Under the pieces are notes generated by a model. The model was not told where the DNA came from. It did no database searches and saw only the letters and a program-made list of their open reading frames with translations. The translations under genes and the position numbers were made by a program. Below, piece by piece: positions 25,805 through 33,900 of a stretch of DNA of 64,000 nt (the first letter of the stretch is position 1; each line of letters starts with the position of its first letter). Where the stretch lies: the NCBI RefSeq assembly GCF_900184795.1, contig NZ_FXXN01000028.1, positions 404,632 through 468,631 of the forward strand, written 5' to 3'. The stretch comes from Magnetospirillum sp. 15-1. Its GTDB lineage: Bacteria; Pseudomonadota; Alphaproteobacteria; Rhodospirillales; Magnetospirillaceae.

Positions 25805-26490
25805 CGGCACACCTTACGGGTCTCGGCCGGCTTGCGGCAGCGGTCGTGGAAGCGGCATTCGCGGCAATTGGCGATGCGCGCCCAGCGCCGCACTCCGGGG
25901 CCGATGGCGACCACCATGGACAGGGATTTGAGCGGCATCAGCAGGCCGCCGCCGCACACCTCGACACCGGCGCCCCCCGGGTCGCCCAGGCGGGCCAGGA
26001 TGGGCTGGGCGGCCAGCGGCAGGCCGGGATCGCCGGGAAATAGCGGGCCGCCGGCCCGGCTGCCGGCCCGGTGGGCGGCGAGACGGATGGCGGCCAGCAG
26101 CCGCTGGCCCAACTGCCACACGGCACGCGAGCCGATCTGGTCGAACAGCGCCGCTTCGACCATTTCACCCCGCTCGGCGGAACGGGCGGCTCGCTCGGCG
26201 ATGCCGTCACCCAGCGAGGCGAACACCACCGCCAACCGGTCCGCCCCGGCGAAGCGGTGTACGGAAGTGCCCTCCAGGCTGTCGGCGTCTCCCAGGCGCA
26301 GGGTGTCGCGGCCGACCATGGTGGCGGGAACCAGCCGAATGGTGGCCCGGGGCCGGATGGCACGGTCCAGGTCGTCGGCCAGGGCCGACAGGCGGCGGCG
26401 CACCGCCGGCCGCCCGCTGGTGGGAACGGCGATTGTGGCGCGGCGGGCGAGGCCGGATTCGAGGCGGCCGGGATCGAGGGGAATCTCCAT
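25801..26490 (-). CDS. Methionine-synthase B12-activation-domain-like protein
   Basis: A 229-residue stand-alone protein resembling the C-terminal reactivation domain of MetH. FPGDPGLPLAAQPIL matches the family's PGY/D-x-PL-x-Q region that contacts cobalamin, and the GGGLLMPLKSLS strand follows. The C-terminus has a cysteine set CRECRFHDRC, as in versions that occur with corrinoid methyltransferases in anaerobes. The start overlaps the upstream stop by one base (TGATG). It probably assists corrinoid binding or reactivation with the RACo-like protein. Confidence 0.75.
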   Translation of the reverse strand: MEIPLDPGRLESGLARRATIAVPTSGRPAVRRRLSALADDLDRAIRPRATIRLVPATMVGRDTLRLGDADSLEGTSVHRFAGADRLAVVFASLGDGIAERAARSAERGEMVEAALFDQIGSRAVWQLGQRLLAAIRLAAHRAGSRAGGPLFPGDPGLPLAAQPILARLGDPGGAGVEVCGGGLLMPLKSLSMVVAIGPGVRRWARIANCRECRFHDRCRKPAETRKVCR

Positions 26491-27830
26491 CACGCCACCT
26501 CCCGTCGGCCGGAGCGATCCCGGGTCAGCCCGGCGGCCTCGACCACCTCGGCCACCTTTTCCAGATGGTGGTGGAACATCAGGTGCACCCCCGCCACACC
26601 CTCGATGCGGCGCAGGGCGGAGATCAGCTCCACCGCCAGGGCCGAAGCCTCGGCCAGCGGGTCGGCGGCCTGCTCCAGGCGGGTGACGACGGTATCCGGA
26701 ATACGCACGCCCGGCACCTTGTGAGCCAGCCAGCGGGCGGTGCGGGCCGACGGCACCAGGCCGACGCCGGCGATGATGTGGCAGCGGCGGTGCAGTCCGG
26801 CGGCGCGGATGCGCTCCATGTAGAGGGCGAAGGCCTCCAGGTCGAAGACGTACTGGGTCTGGACGAATTGCGCCCCGGCCGCCACCTTGGCGGCGAGGCG
26901 CTGGACGCGGGCCGTCTCGGGCGGCGCGAAGGGATTGTCCACCGCCCCGATGAAGTAACCGGGCGGCACGGCCAGCGCCCGCCCCGACAGGAAGCGCCCG
27001 CCATCGCGCAGCGTCTTGGCGGTGGCGACCAGGGCGACGGCGTCCAGGTCGAAGACCGGCTTGGCCTCGGGATGGTCGCCCGCCAGCACGCCGTCGCCGG
27101 TCAGGCAGACCACGTTTTCGATCCCCAGGGCGGCGGCGCCCAGCAGGTCGTTCTGCAGCGCGATGCGGTTGCGGTCGCGGCAGGTCATCTGCATCACCGC
27201 CACGTGGCCGGCGCGGCTCAGCAGGGCGGCGGCGGCCATGCTGGACAGGGCGCAATGGGCCGCCGAGCCGTCGGTGACGTTGATGGCGTCCACCCATTGG
27301 CCCAGCCGTTCCGCCTGGGCCAGCAGGGCCGAGCCGTCGGCGGCGGTGCCCGGTCCGATCTCGGCGGTGACCACGAACTCGCCGGCAGCCAATTTGGCGG
27401 CCAGCCGCCCGGCGGGCAGGGGGCGGTCCGGCGGCAGTTCCGGGGCGGCGGGCTTGGCGTCCAGGGCCTCGGCCAGCCAGGCGGAGCGCCCGGCCCGGCG
27501 GTGGTCGAGCAGCGGCTGGCGCTCGGGCAGCCGTTCGCCCAGGCGGCTCCAGATGTCCTTCCAGGCGCAGGGCATGGCGGCATCCAACTCGCAGGTGCCG
27601 TCCGAGCGCACGCCGCCGCAGGGGCCGTTGCGCAAGCCCTTGGGACAGCGCATGGGACAGCCCAGCCCGGTGGCGTCCAGGGCGCACTGACCGCACATCC
27701 GGCAACCGAACAGGCGTTTCTTCAAGACCCGCTCGGCCCAGCCCAGGGGCCGTTCCAGGCGCCCGCGCCCCAGGACCGCCGCCGTCCGGCGGACCAGGGT
27801 CAGCATCAGGCGGCGCGGGGTGGAAGACAT
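26490..27830 (-). CDS. Methylenetetrahydrofolate reductase fused to a cysteine-rich MetV-like domain
   Basis: A 446-residue fusion. Residues about 30-110 hold a cysteine-rich domain (CRMCGQCALD, CPMRCPKGLRNGPCGG) like the MTHFR_C/MetV partner. From about 145 onward is the MetF barrel (GEFVVTAEIGPGTAADG, then VCLTGDGVL, and QFVQTQYVFDLEAF). It would oxidise methyl-H4folate to methylene-H4folate, passing the carbon to C1 metabolism. ATG 27830 with GGAGG upstream is preferred over 27884. In acetogens MetV and MetF are separate genes, so the fused order is notable. Confidence 0.8.
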   Translation of the reverse strand: MSSTPRRLMLTLVRRTAAVLGRGRLERPLGWAERVLKKRLFGCRMCGQCALDATGLGCPMRCPKGLRNGPCGGVRSDGTCELDAAMPCAWKDIWSRLGERLPERQPLLDHRRAGRSAWLAEALDAKPAAPELPPDRPLPAGRLAAKLAAGEFVVTAEIGPGTAADGSALLAQAERLGQWVDAINVTDGSAAHCALSSMAAAALLSRAGHVAVMQMTCRDRNRIALQNDLLGAAALGIENVVCLTGDGVLAGDHPEAKPVFDLDAVALVATAKTLRDGGRFLSGRALAVPPGYFIGAVDNPFAPPETARVQRLAAKVAAGAQFVQTQYVFDLEAFALYMERIRAAGLHRRCHIIAGVGLVPSARTARWLAHKVPGVRIPDTVVTRLEQAADPLAEASALAVELISALRRIEGVAGVHLMFHHHLEKVAEVVEAAGLTRDRSGRREVA

Positions 27831-27840
27831 GGCCGCCTCC

Positions 27841-29106
27841 TCAGCCGCCGTACCGGCGGGCGGCGCCGAACATGGCGCGCACATTCTCGACCGGCGTTTC
27901 GTCGGGAATACCGAAGGCGCAATCCAGGATCAGCTTGCCGCCCTTGTTGAAGACGTTGTCGACCAGGTGCTTGACGGCGGCATCCACCTCGGCGGGAGTG
28001 CCGGTGGTCATCATGGACGGCGACAGGTTGCCGCGCAGCGCCACCACGTCGCCCAGCACCTCGAACGCCTTGACCATGTCGGTGCGCTCGAACCAGTAGA
28101 TGCACTTGCCGGCCGGGATGTCGGCGATGTGCTCCAGCCGTTTGGTGCAGTCGGATTCCCACATGGGAATGGGAATGATGCCGGCGTCGATCAGATCGAT
28201 CAGCATCTGCCGGAAGGGCGGCCACCAATAGGTGGTGAATTGCTGCTCCGACATGAACGTGTCGGGAGCCCAGTGGGTGGGGATGAAGACGAAGGGATTG
28301 CCGCTGGCCCGCACCGCCTCGATGGTGCTGCGGGTGATGGAGATGCGAACCTTGTCCAGCATTTCCAGCAACTTGTCCTTGCGCCGGAACAGATCGGTCA
28401 TGATCTGCTTGGCGCCCCGAAAATAGTCGGCGATGTAGTCGTAGGGGGAGATGGACGAATACATGTAGGACGCCGGGTAGCCCAGGGCGGCCATGCGCTC
28501 TTCGAAGGCGATGTGCAGGTTGAACAGGCGTTCCGATTCCTCGGCGGCCTTCATCACCCGTTCCAGCGCCTGGCGGACCTTGGGCCGGGCGAAGGCGCGC
28601 ATGCCCAGCACCAGCCGGGTATAGTAGAGGCTGGAAAAGGACGGCAGTTCCTCGAAGCCCTCGAACACGCCGGCCACTCGGGGCAGATAACGGCGGAAAT
28701 AATAGCCGGTGGGGTCCTCCAGGTATTCGGCGTACTCGTCGCCCTTCATGTACTCGGCGTCCAGATACTGGAAGGGCTGGTTGTCGCCGACGCCGTGCCC
28801 CGGCCATTGCAACTGCTTGAAATCCAGCGCCTCCAGCGCCCGGCCCGAGGCGGTGGCCAGGAACATCGGGCTGTGGCAGTCGGGCTCGAATTCCTGAATG
28901 GCCCGAGCCGCGATCTCCGCCGTCTTGTCGTAGTCGTACATCAGCTGGCGGCAGGTGATGTTGCCGTACTTGGCCAGCCAGAAGGTGGGCTGCATGCCGA
29001 TGGGCAGGCGGTCGGGCTGCTTCAGGTTGACGCAATCCATCACCCGCTGCCAGCGGGCGTCGTAGGCGACCTTGGCCTCGGGAGTCTGGGCGGGGGAAGC
29101 GATCAT
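27841..29106 (-). CDS. URO-D-superfamily methyltransferase (MT1 candidate)
   Basis: A 421-residue protein of the uroporphyrinogen-decarboxylase superfamily, used by corrinoid methyltransferases such as MtaA/CmuA and several O-demethylases. LKQPDRLPIGMQPTFW is the family opening and IPAGKCIYWFER lies in the later barrel. It lies directly beside the corrinoid protein gene (14 bases apart), the normal place for the enzyme that demethylates the substrate. Heme biosynthesis is unlikely given this context. The methyl donor is unknown; methoxylated aromatics are suggested by the neighbouring aromatic genes. Confidence 0.75.
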   Translation of the reverse strand: MIASPAQTPEAKVAYDARWQRVMDCVNLKQPDRLPIGMQPTFWLAKYGNITCRQLMYDYDKTAEIAARAIQEFEPDCHSPMFLATASGRALEALDFKQLQWPGHGVGDNQPFQYLDAEYMKGDEYAEYLEDPTGYYFRRYLPRVAGVFEGFEELPSFSSLYYTRLVLGMRAFARPKVRQALERVMKAAEESERLFNLHIAFEERMAALGYPASYMYSSISPYDYIADYFRGAKQIMTDLFRRKDKLLEMLDKVRISITRSTIEAVRASGNPFVFIPTHWAPDTFMSEQQFTTYWWPPFRQMLIDLIDAGIIPIPMWESDCTKRLEHIADIPAGKCIYWFERTDMVKAFEVLGDVVALRGNLSPSMMTTGTPAEVDAAVKHLVDNVFNKGGKLILDCAFGIPDETPVENVRAMFGAARRYGG

Positions 29107-29120
29107 GTCGGAGTCTCCCG

Positions 29121-29774
29121 TCAGGCGGCCTTGGCCGTGCCGATCCACCCCTGGCACAGGGAGACGGCGGCCATGGCGTTCAATCCGAAGGCGTCGGCGC
29201 CGGTATAGCTGCGGACGGTCTCGTCCACCTGGCCGCCGCCGATCATGATCTTGAGTCCGTCGCGCAGGCCCGCCTGCTCGATGGCGGCAACGGTATCCTT
29301 CATGGCGTCGAAGGCGAGGGTGAGGAAGCCGGAAAGCCCGATCACCGCCGGCTTCAAGTCACGGACCGTGTCGACGAAGGTCTGGATCGGCACGTCGATG
29401 CCGAGGTCCACCACCTTGAAGCCGTTCACCTCCAGCATGAAGGTCACGATATTCTTGCCGATGTCGTGCAGATCGCCAGCCACGGTGCCGATCAGCACCA
29501 CCGGTCCCGCGGCTTCGCCGTCACTGTCGTCCATCAGCAGGGGCTTCACCATGGCGCCGATCTGCTCGAGCATTTCGCCCGCCATCATCAGTTCGGGCAG
29601 GAAGTACTCGTTCTTCTCGAACCGGGCGCCGACGATATCCATGGCGGCGCGGCAAAGATCAAGAATGCGCTGGGGGTCGAAGCCCTGATCCAGGGCTTCG
29701 CGCGACAGGCGAAGGGCCGCGTCTTCGTCCATGTCGGCAATGGCGTTCACCAGGGCCGCCTCATTCAAGGCCAT
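29121..29774 (-). CDS. Corrinoid (B12-binding) methyl-carrier protein
   Basis: A 217-residue MtaC/MtmC-like protein. The N-terminal helical cap (residues 1-85) is followed by the Rossmann cobalamin domain with the base-off signature GTVAGDLHDIGKNIV, where His103 coordinates cobalt, then GLSGFLTLAF and IGGGQV. ATG 29774 is selected because GGGAGGT lies eight bases ahead; the frame is open further upstream without support. It is the first gene of an eight-gene unit and shuttles methyl groups between the URO-D enzyme and the pterin methyltransferase. Confidence 0.9.
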   Translation of the reverse strand: MALNEAALVNAIADMDEDAALRLSREALDQGFDPQRILDLCRAAMDIVGARFEKNEYFLPELMMAGEMLEQIGAMVKPLLMDDSDGEAAGPVVLIGTVAGDLHDIGKNIVTFMLEVNGFKVVDLGIDVPIQTFVDTVRDLKPAVIGLSGFLTLAFDAMKDTVAAIEQAGLRDGLKIMIGGGQVDETVRSYTGADAFGLNAMAAVSLCQGWIGTAKAA

Positions 29775-29858
29775 CTCGGACCTCCCTCTGTTTTTGTCGG
29801 GCGGGCCAATGGCCGCACCTCTTATGTGGGTACTGGACCATAAAGGACAGTATGCTGT

Positions 29859-29878
29859 CAATTCGATTCGATGAATTG
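29859..29878. promoter_or_regulatory. Candidate MarR-type operator before the corrinoid operon
   Basis: CAATTC and GAATTG form a perfect 6-bp inverted repeat around an 8-base spacer, 85 bases upstream of the corrinoid protein start. The 358-base gap 29775-30132 separates this operon from the divergent MarR gene and is AT-rich in its middle. Otherwise it shows no gene. Control of both directions by the MarR protein is inference. Confidence 0.3.
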
Positions 29879-30132
29879 TCATTCAGTCGGCAATATCGTG
29901 AGTGCCGCCGAATGGCGTATATATCCTATGATATCAGGCCTATCGCCAGTATTCCCCCCGGATGCCGCCGGATCATGTTGCCGTGACAATAACTTTCCGC
30001 ACCGCAACACGATGTAATTGGGAATTAAAATAGTGCGTATACATACATAAATTCGGCGCATGGGGGATTGAGGTTGCCGGTGAATTGGGGTCAGATGCCC
30101 GGCACGGGCGAAATTGAAGGACGTGACGAACC

Positions 30133-30618
30133 ATGCCGGAGGCGCTGCTGGATACGGGCGAGAACGACGCCCTGCCGATCTACGGCAATCCCGGACATCT
30201 GGCCCGGCGGCTCCATCAGATCGCCGTGTCGATCTTCCTGAACGAGACCCAGGACTTTGGCATCACGCCGGTCCAGTTCGCCTCGCTGACCGTGATCAAG
30301 GCATTTCCCGGCGTCGACCAGCGGTCGCTGGCGCGCATGATCGCCTTCGACCGCTCGACCATCGGCGATGTGGTGATCCGGCTGGAAAAGAAGGGCCTGC
30401 TGGAGCGGCGCGAGGGCAAGGATCGCCGCATCAAGTCCCTGTTCATCACCGAGGCCGGCGATACCATGCTGGCGGAGCTGGGCGAGCCGGTGCGGCGTTT
30501 CCAGCGCACCTTGCTGGAGCCGCTCTCCGAGGGCGAGCAGCTGATCTTCCGCTATTTGCTGCACAAGCTCGTCAACCAGAACAACGAGCTGAGCCGGGTT
30601 CCGCTGGAACTCCTGTGA
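30133..30618 (+). CDS. MarR-family transcriptional regulator
   Basis: A 161-residue winged-helix protein. FGITPVQFASLTVIKAFPG leads to the recognition helix region FDRSTIGDVVIRLEKKG and the wing EGKDRRIKSLFITEAG. It is closest in style to MarR proteins that respond to aromatic acids. It is divergent from the corrinoid operon, suggesting that it controls that operon and itself. Distinct from the MarR protein at 20303-20764. Confidence 0.85.
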   Translation: MPEALLDTGENDALPIYGNPGHLARRLHQIAVSIFLNETQDFGITPVQFASLTVIKAFPGVDQRSLARMIAFDRSTIGDVVIRLEKKGLLERREGKDRRIKSLFITEAGDTMLAELGEPVRRFQRTLLEPLSEGEQLIFRYLLHKLVNQNNELSRVPLELL

Positions 30619-30692
30619 CCGACGTGCCCGCCGCCTCGGAGTCAGGGGGGTGTTTTGGGATGCTTCCCGGCGAGACATGATCTATGAATGGG

Positions 30693-30867
30693 CCATCCAC
30701 TCGGTGCCGGGGCGCTTATGGCGCACCGGAGAATCGGGAACGCGGTGAAAGTCCGCGACGTGCCCAACGCTGTATGGGGGACCGGCAGGCTGATGCCACT
30801 GGCTTTGTGCTGGGAAGGCGCCTCGCTGGGATGAACCCGAGTCAGAAGACCGGCCAAGTGGAGATGG
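30693..30867 (+). promoter_or_regulatory. Cobalamin riboswitch upstream of bluB
   Basis: The conserved core is readable in order: GGTGAAAGTCCGCGACGTGCC, the CAACGCTGTATGGGG stretch, GATGCCACTGG, the B12 box GGGAAGGCGCC, and ATGAACCCGAGTCAGAAGACC. The P1 stem closes CCATCCACT (30693-30701) with AGTGGAGATGG (30857-30867). It lies 52 bases upstream of the bluB start, so adenosylcobalamin binding should shut off bluB expression, as established for this riboswitch class. Confidence 0.93.
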
Positions 30868-30918
30868 TCCTTCCGGCCTGGACACCGGTTGGGCGCACGC
30901 CATCACAGGGGAAAGCTG

Positions 30919-31671
30919 ATGGATGCCCAAAGCTCTCTTTTGCCTGCCGCTCCCATGCCCGCCGCCGAGCGGGACGCCGTCTACCGGGCCATGCTGACGC
31001 GCCGCGACACGCGGGGCGAATTCCTGCCCGACCCCATCCCGGACGAGGTCTTGAGCCGGGTGCTGATCGCCGCCCACCATGCGCCCTCCGTCGGCTTCAT
31101 GCAGCCGTGGAGCTTCGTCGTGGTGCGCGACCGGGAGGTCCGGGGCCGCGTCCATGACGCCTTCCTCAAGGCGCATGCCGAGGCGGCGGAGATGTTCCCC
31201 GAGGACAAGCGGGACGTCTACCGCTCGCTGAAGCTGGAGGGGATTCTCGAGTCGCCCGTCAACATTTGCGTCACCTGCGATCGCGACCGCGCCGGTCCGG
31301 TGGTGATCGGCCGGACCCATATCCGCACCATGGACCTCTACAGCAGCGTCTGCGCGGTGCAGAACCTGTGGCTGGCGGCGCGCGCCGAGGGACTCGGCCT
31401 CGGCTGGGTCAGTATCTTCGACAACACCGAGGTGCAGGAAATCCTGAACATCCCCAAGGGGATCATTCCGGTGGCCTATCTGTGTCTCGGCCGGGTGCGG
31501 GGCTACCACCCCAAGCCGGAACTGGAAAGCGCCGGCTGGCGGCCCCGTCTGCCCCTGGAGACGCTGCTGCACTTCGACGGCTGGGGCCGGCAGGAGGAGG
31601 GTGGCGTCCTGACGGAATGTGTGCGCCAGGACCAGGATGCGGTCGGCAAGGGAACATTCGTTCCCGTCTAG
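30919..31671 (+). CDS. bluB: 5,6-dimethylbenzimidazole synthase BluB
   Basis: A 250-residue nitroreductase-fold flavoprotein that cleaves reduced FMN with oxygen to make the lower ligand of B12. RRDTRGEFLPDPIPDEVL, HHAPSVGFMQPWSF and WVSIFDNTEVQEILNIP are characteristic BluB segments. ATG 30919 follows AGGGGAAAG. It is controlled by the cobalamin riboswitch above. An IS5-family element begins four bases after its stop. BluB supports the corrinoid operon and Ecm in this genome and needs oxygen, which argues that the host sees air. Confidence 0.93.
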   Translation: MDAQSSLLPAAPMPAAERDAVYRAMLTRRDTRGEFLPDPIPDEVLSRVLIAAHHAPSVGFMQPWSFVVVRDREVRGRVHDAFLKAHAEAAEMFPEDKRDVYRSLKLEGILESPVNICVTCDRDRAGPVVIGRTHIRTMDLYSSVCAVQNLWLAARAEGLGLGWVSIFDNTEVQEILNIPKGIIPVAYLCLGRVRGYHPKPELESAGWRPRLPLETLLHFDGWGRQEEGGVLTECVRQDQDAVGKGTFVPV

Positions 31672-31675
31672 GTGT

Positions 31676-32454
31676 TTAGGTCCTGTTGACAAAGGCCGGT
31701 AGCCATAGTTTGGCAGCGGCGAGATGCAGGAATCCAAGAAAGGATTTGGCGGTCTTGTCGTAGCGGGTGGCGATGCGTCGGAACTGCTTGAGGCGATTAA
31801 ACATGCGCTCGATGCGATTGCGATCCTTGTATCGCAGGAAGTTGCATGCAATGGGCTGGGAGCGATTGGACCGGGGCGGGATGACCGGCAGGATGCCGTG
31901 AAAGAGCAGGTTCTCGCGCACGGCGTCGCCGTCATAGCCCTTGTCGGCCAGCAGCATGCGCGGGGTGGCGGTCGGCAACGCCATCAGGTCTTCGACCGCC
32001 TGATAATCCGAGACTTCGCCGCCGGTCAGCTTGAAGCCAAGAGGGCGTCCCTGACCGTCTGCGCGGGCGTGGATTTTGCTCGTAAAGCCGCCGCGGCTTC
32101 GACCAAAGCCTTCCTTATGAGTCCCCCTTTTGCGCCAGCGGCTTGGCTGTGCCCTCGGACAATGGTGCTGTCGATCATATGCTGCCAATCGTCGGTCAGG
32201 CCGAGATCGACCAACGTTTCCAGTAGGGCATCCCACACGCCTTGCTCGGCCCAGCGGCGGAACCGGACATTGACCGAATTCCATTTGCCGTAACGCTCGT
32301 GCATGTCGCGCCACGGGCAGCCGACCCGCAGCACGTGAAGCATGCCGTTGATGAAACGGCGGTTGTCATGGGAAGGACGGCAACCGCGCCCCCGTTCAGC
32401 GGGCAGCAACTCCCCGATGATCCCCCATTCCTCGTCCGTCAGATCGCCACGCAT
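31676..32454 (-). CDS. IS5-family DDE transposase in two frames (-1 frameshift)
   Basis: The first frame (from 32454) carries LTDEEWGIIGELLP and the first catalytic region WQHMIDSTIVRGHSQ. The second, one base back, carries GRSRGGFTSKIHA, LLADKGYDGDAVREN and RNRIERMFNRLKQFRR and ends at TAA within the IS terminus. The overlap contains the run AAAAGGGGG, a likely slippery place, though it is not the ideal heptamer seen in the element at 3645-4502. Both frames look complete. Confidence 0.82.
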
Positions 32455-32531
32455 ACCACTGGTCTCCGCAAAGACCAGGGTTGAATCACGTCCGGCTGAG
32501 TTTGGGAATCCCCTTTGTCAACAGGACCTAA
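31676..32531 (-). mobile_element. IS5-family insertion sequence between bluB and a flavin-reductase gene
   Basis: The ends are perfect 18-bp inverted repeats: AGGTCCTGTTGACAAAGG at 31678-31695 and its complement at 32512-32529, each bounded by TA/TTA. The element is about 0.86 kb with one transposase on the minus strand in two frames. The isolated end at 17033-17082 is an older relative. Insertion supplied the stop codon of the neighbouring flavin-reductase-like gene. Confidence 0.88.
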
Positions 32532-33073
32532 TCCAGTCCGTCCGGCAGCTTCGCCCGCATCATGTCGCGCCGGTCCAGCCGGTCGCCGTCGACGATGAAG
32601 GTGCCGTCGCCGACGGCGTGGACCAAACGGCGTTCGGCGCGCGTGGTGTCCATATGAGCGGCGACACCTTCCAGCACGACGATGCCGTAGCGTTCGACAA
32701 TGTCGACCACCCGGCATTCGATGTTGGCCAGGCACTCCCTGATCAGCGGCGGGCGCACCCGGCTGGCTGTGGCGCGGGTCAGGCCGAATCGGGCGAACTT
32801 GTCGGTGTCCTTGCCCGAGCACATGCCGATGCCCACGGCGGTATCGAGCAGGTCGATCGTGGGAATGGCCAGCACGCATTCGCGCGTATCGCACAGCGCA
32901 GCGTAGGAATGGTTCCATGGCCCGGTGGCGATGGCGAAATCAGCCGAAAAGTCGAGCACCATGGTCCAGGTGATGGTCATGACATTGTCCCGGGTCCCGT
33001 CGTGGGTGGTGACCAGCACCACGGGCCCCGGCTCGATCAACGTGAATGCCTTGGCGAGGGGGAGGTCCTGCAT
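32528..33073 (-). CDS. Flavin reductase-like (FMN-binding split-barrel) protein
   Basis: A 181-residue protein beginning at ATG 33073 with GGAGG nearby (a longer frame to 33214 lacks support). PVVLVTTHDGTRDNVMTITWTM is the typical FMN-binding front, and LANIECRVVDIVERYG matches the split barrel's later strand. The closest relatives are flavin reductases and DIM6/NTAB proteins. The stop TAG is formed with the end of the IS5-family element, so the natural C-terminus may have been slightly trimmed or replaced. The substrate is unknown. Confidence 0.72.
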   Translation of the reverse strand: MQDLPLAKAFTLIEPGPVVLVTTHDGTRDNVMTITWTMVLDFSADFAIATGPWNHSYAALCDTRECVLAIPTIDLLDTAVGIGMCSGKDTDKFARFGLTRATASRVRPPLIRECLANIECRVVDIVERYGIVVLEGVAAHMDTTRAERRLVHAVGDGTFIVDGDRLDRRDMMRAKLPDGLD

Positions 33074-33373
33074 GTCCGCCTCCGTCAGGGAAACTTCCCT
33101 TTGTTCCGCCGGATCGCCCCGATTGGGGCGGGGATGTGATGGATCACGGCCCATCAAACCCGCTCCGCCAGAATAACACACCCGTCCAAACTGAGAGAAG
33201 TTTCGCTCCCCCACCCCAGATCGCTGACGGCGCCCACGCCCCGTGACCGCTCAAGGGGCCGCCTGAACCATGGCTGTGCCGTGCGAGGGCAATCCCGCGA
33301 GACCAACGACCATGGCGGGCCGAGGCGGTCGTTTCCGTCTGCGGCGGAGCGGAAGCGGAGGAATGGAAGCGCC

Positions 33374-33404
33374 AAAAGGGCCCGTGGTTGCCCACGGACC
33401 CTTT
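33374..33404 (-). terminator. Factor-independent terminator of rpmB
   Basis: On the minus strand AAAGGG, a wobble pair, and CCGTGG fold against CCACGG and CCCTTT around a 4-base loop, followed by a short T run, 22 bases after the rpmB stop. The rest of the 352-base gap 33074-33425 holds no gene that I can support; it is GC-rich with only chance frames. Confidence 0.6.
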
Positions 33405-33425
33405 CCAAACACGATGACGCGAGGC

Positions 33426-33731
33426 TTAGGCCGCGACGGCGTCCTGCTTGCTCGCCAGAGCGCGCTCGATGCGCTTCTTCAGGCGGCGGGCCTCGGCGCT
33501 CAGCTTGGTGCTGGCGATGGACAGCAGGTACAAGTCGATGCCGCCGTTGTGCTCGATGGTCTTCAGACCATTGGTCGAGATGCGCAGGCGCACGGCATGA
33601 CCCAGGGCGTCGGACAGCAGCGAGGCTTCCTGGAGGTTGGGCAGGAACCGACGCCGGGTCTTGTTGTTGGCGTGGCTGACGTTGTTGCCGGTCAAAACGC
33701 CCTTGCCGGTGATGGCGCAGCGACGTGCCAT
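33426..33731 (-). CDS. rpmB: 50S ribosomal protein L28
   Basis: A 101-residue basic protein with the canonical L28 opening [20 protein letters not shown] and the [13 protein letters not shown] core followed by [18 protein letters not shown]. The length is normal for alphaproteobacteria. It is a single gene with its own terminator. It is a core chromosomal marker, showing this part of the window is not island DNA. Confidence 0.97.
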   Translation of the reverse strand: MARRCAITGKGVLTGNNVSHANNKTRRRFLPNLQEASLLSDALGHAVRLRISTNGLKTIEHNGGIDLYLLSIASTKLSAEARRLKKRIERALASKQDAVAA

Positions 33732-33900
33732 GGTAAAATCCTCGCTTCAAGTCGTTCGCCGGATTCGCCATTTCGGCCGTACGCCGGGGCTATCCGTGGA
33801 AAATTGGCCCGATCTTCCGATCGGAGGAAGCCGCGTTTTTAAGGTGGCGAGCGCCGCCCGTCAAGCGCGGAATCTGATTCGATCCAAATCCTTATGGACT

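Noticed and set aside
25801-27705. 634-residue minus-strand frame extending the B12-activation protein upstream
   Set aside because: The upstream part is a shifted reading of the MetF fusion gene (arginine/proline/glycine rich). The real gene starts at 26490 with a one-base overlap.
27841-29106. Heme-biosynthesis uroporphyrinogen decarboxylase (hemE)
   Set aside because: The fold is shared, but the length, divergent sequence and position beside the corrinoid protein gene fit a methyltransferase.
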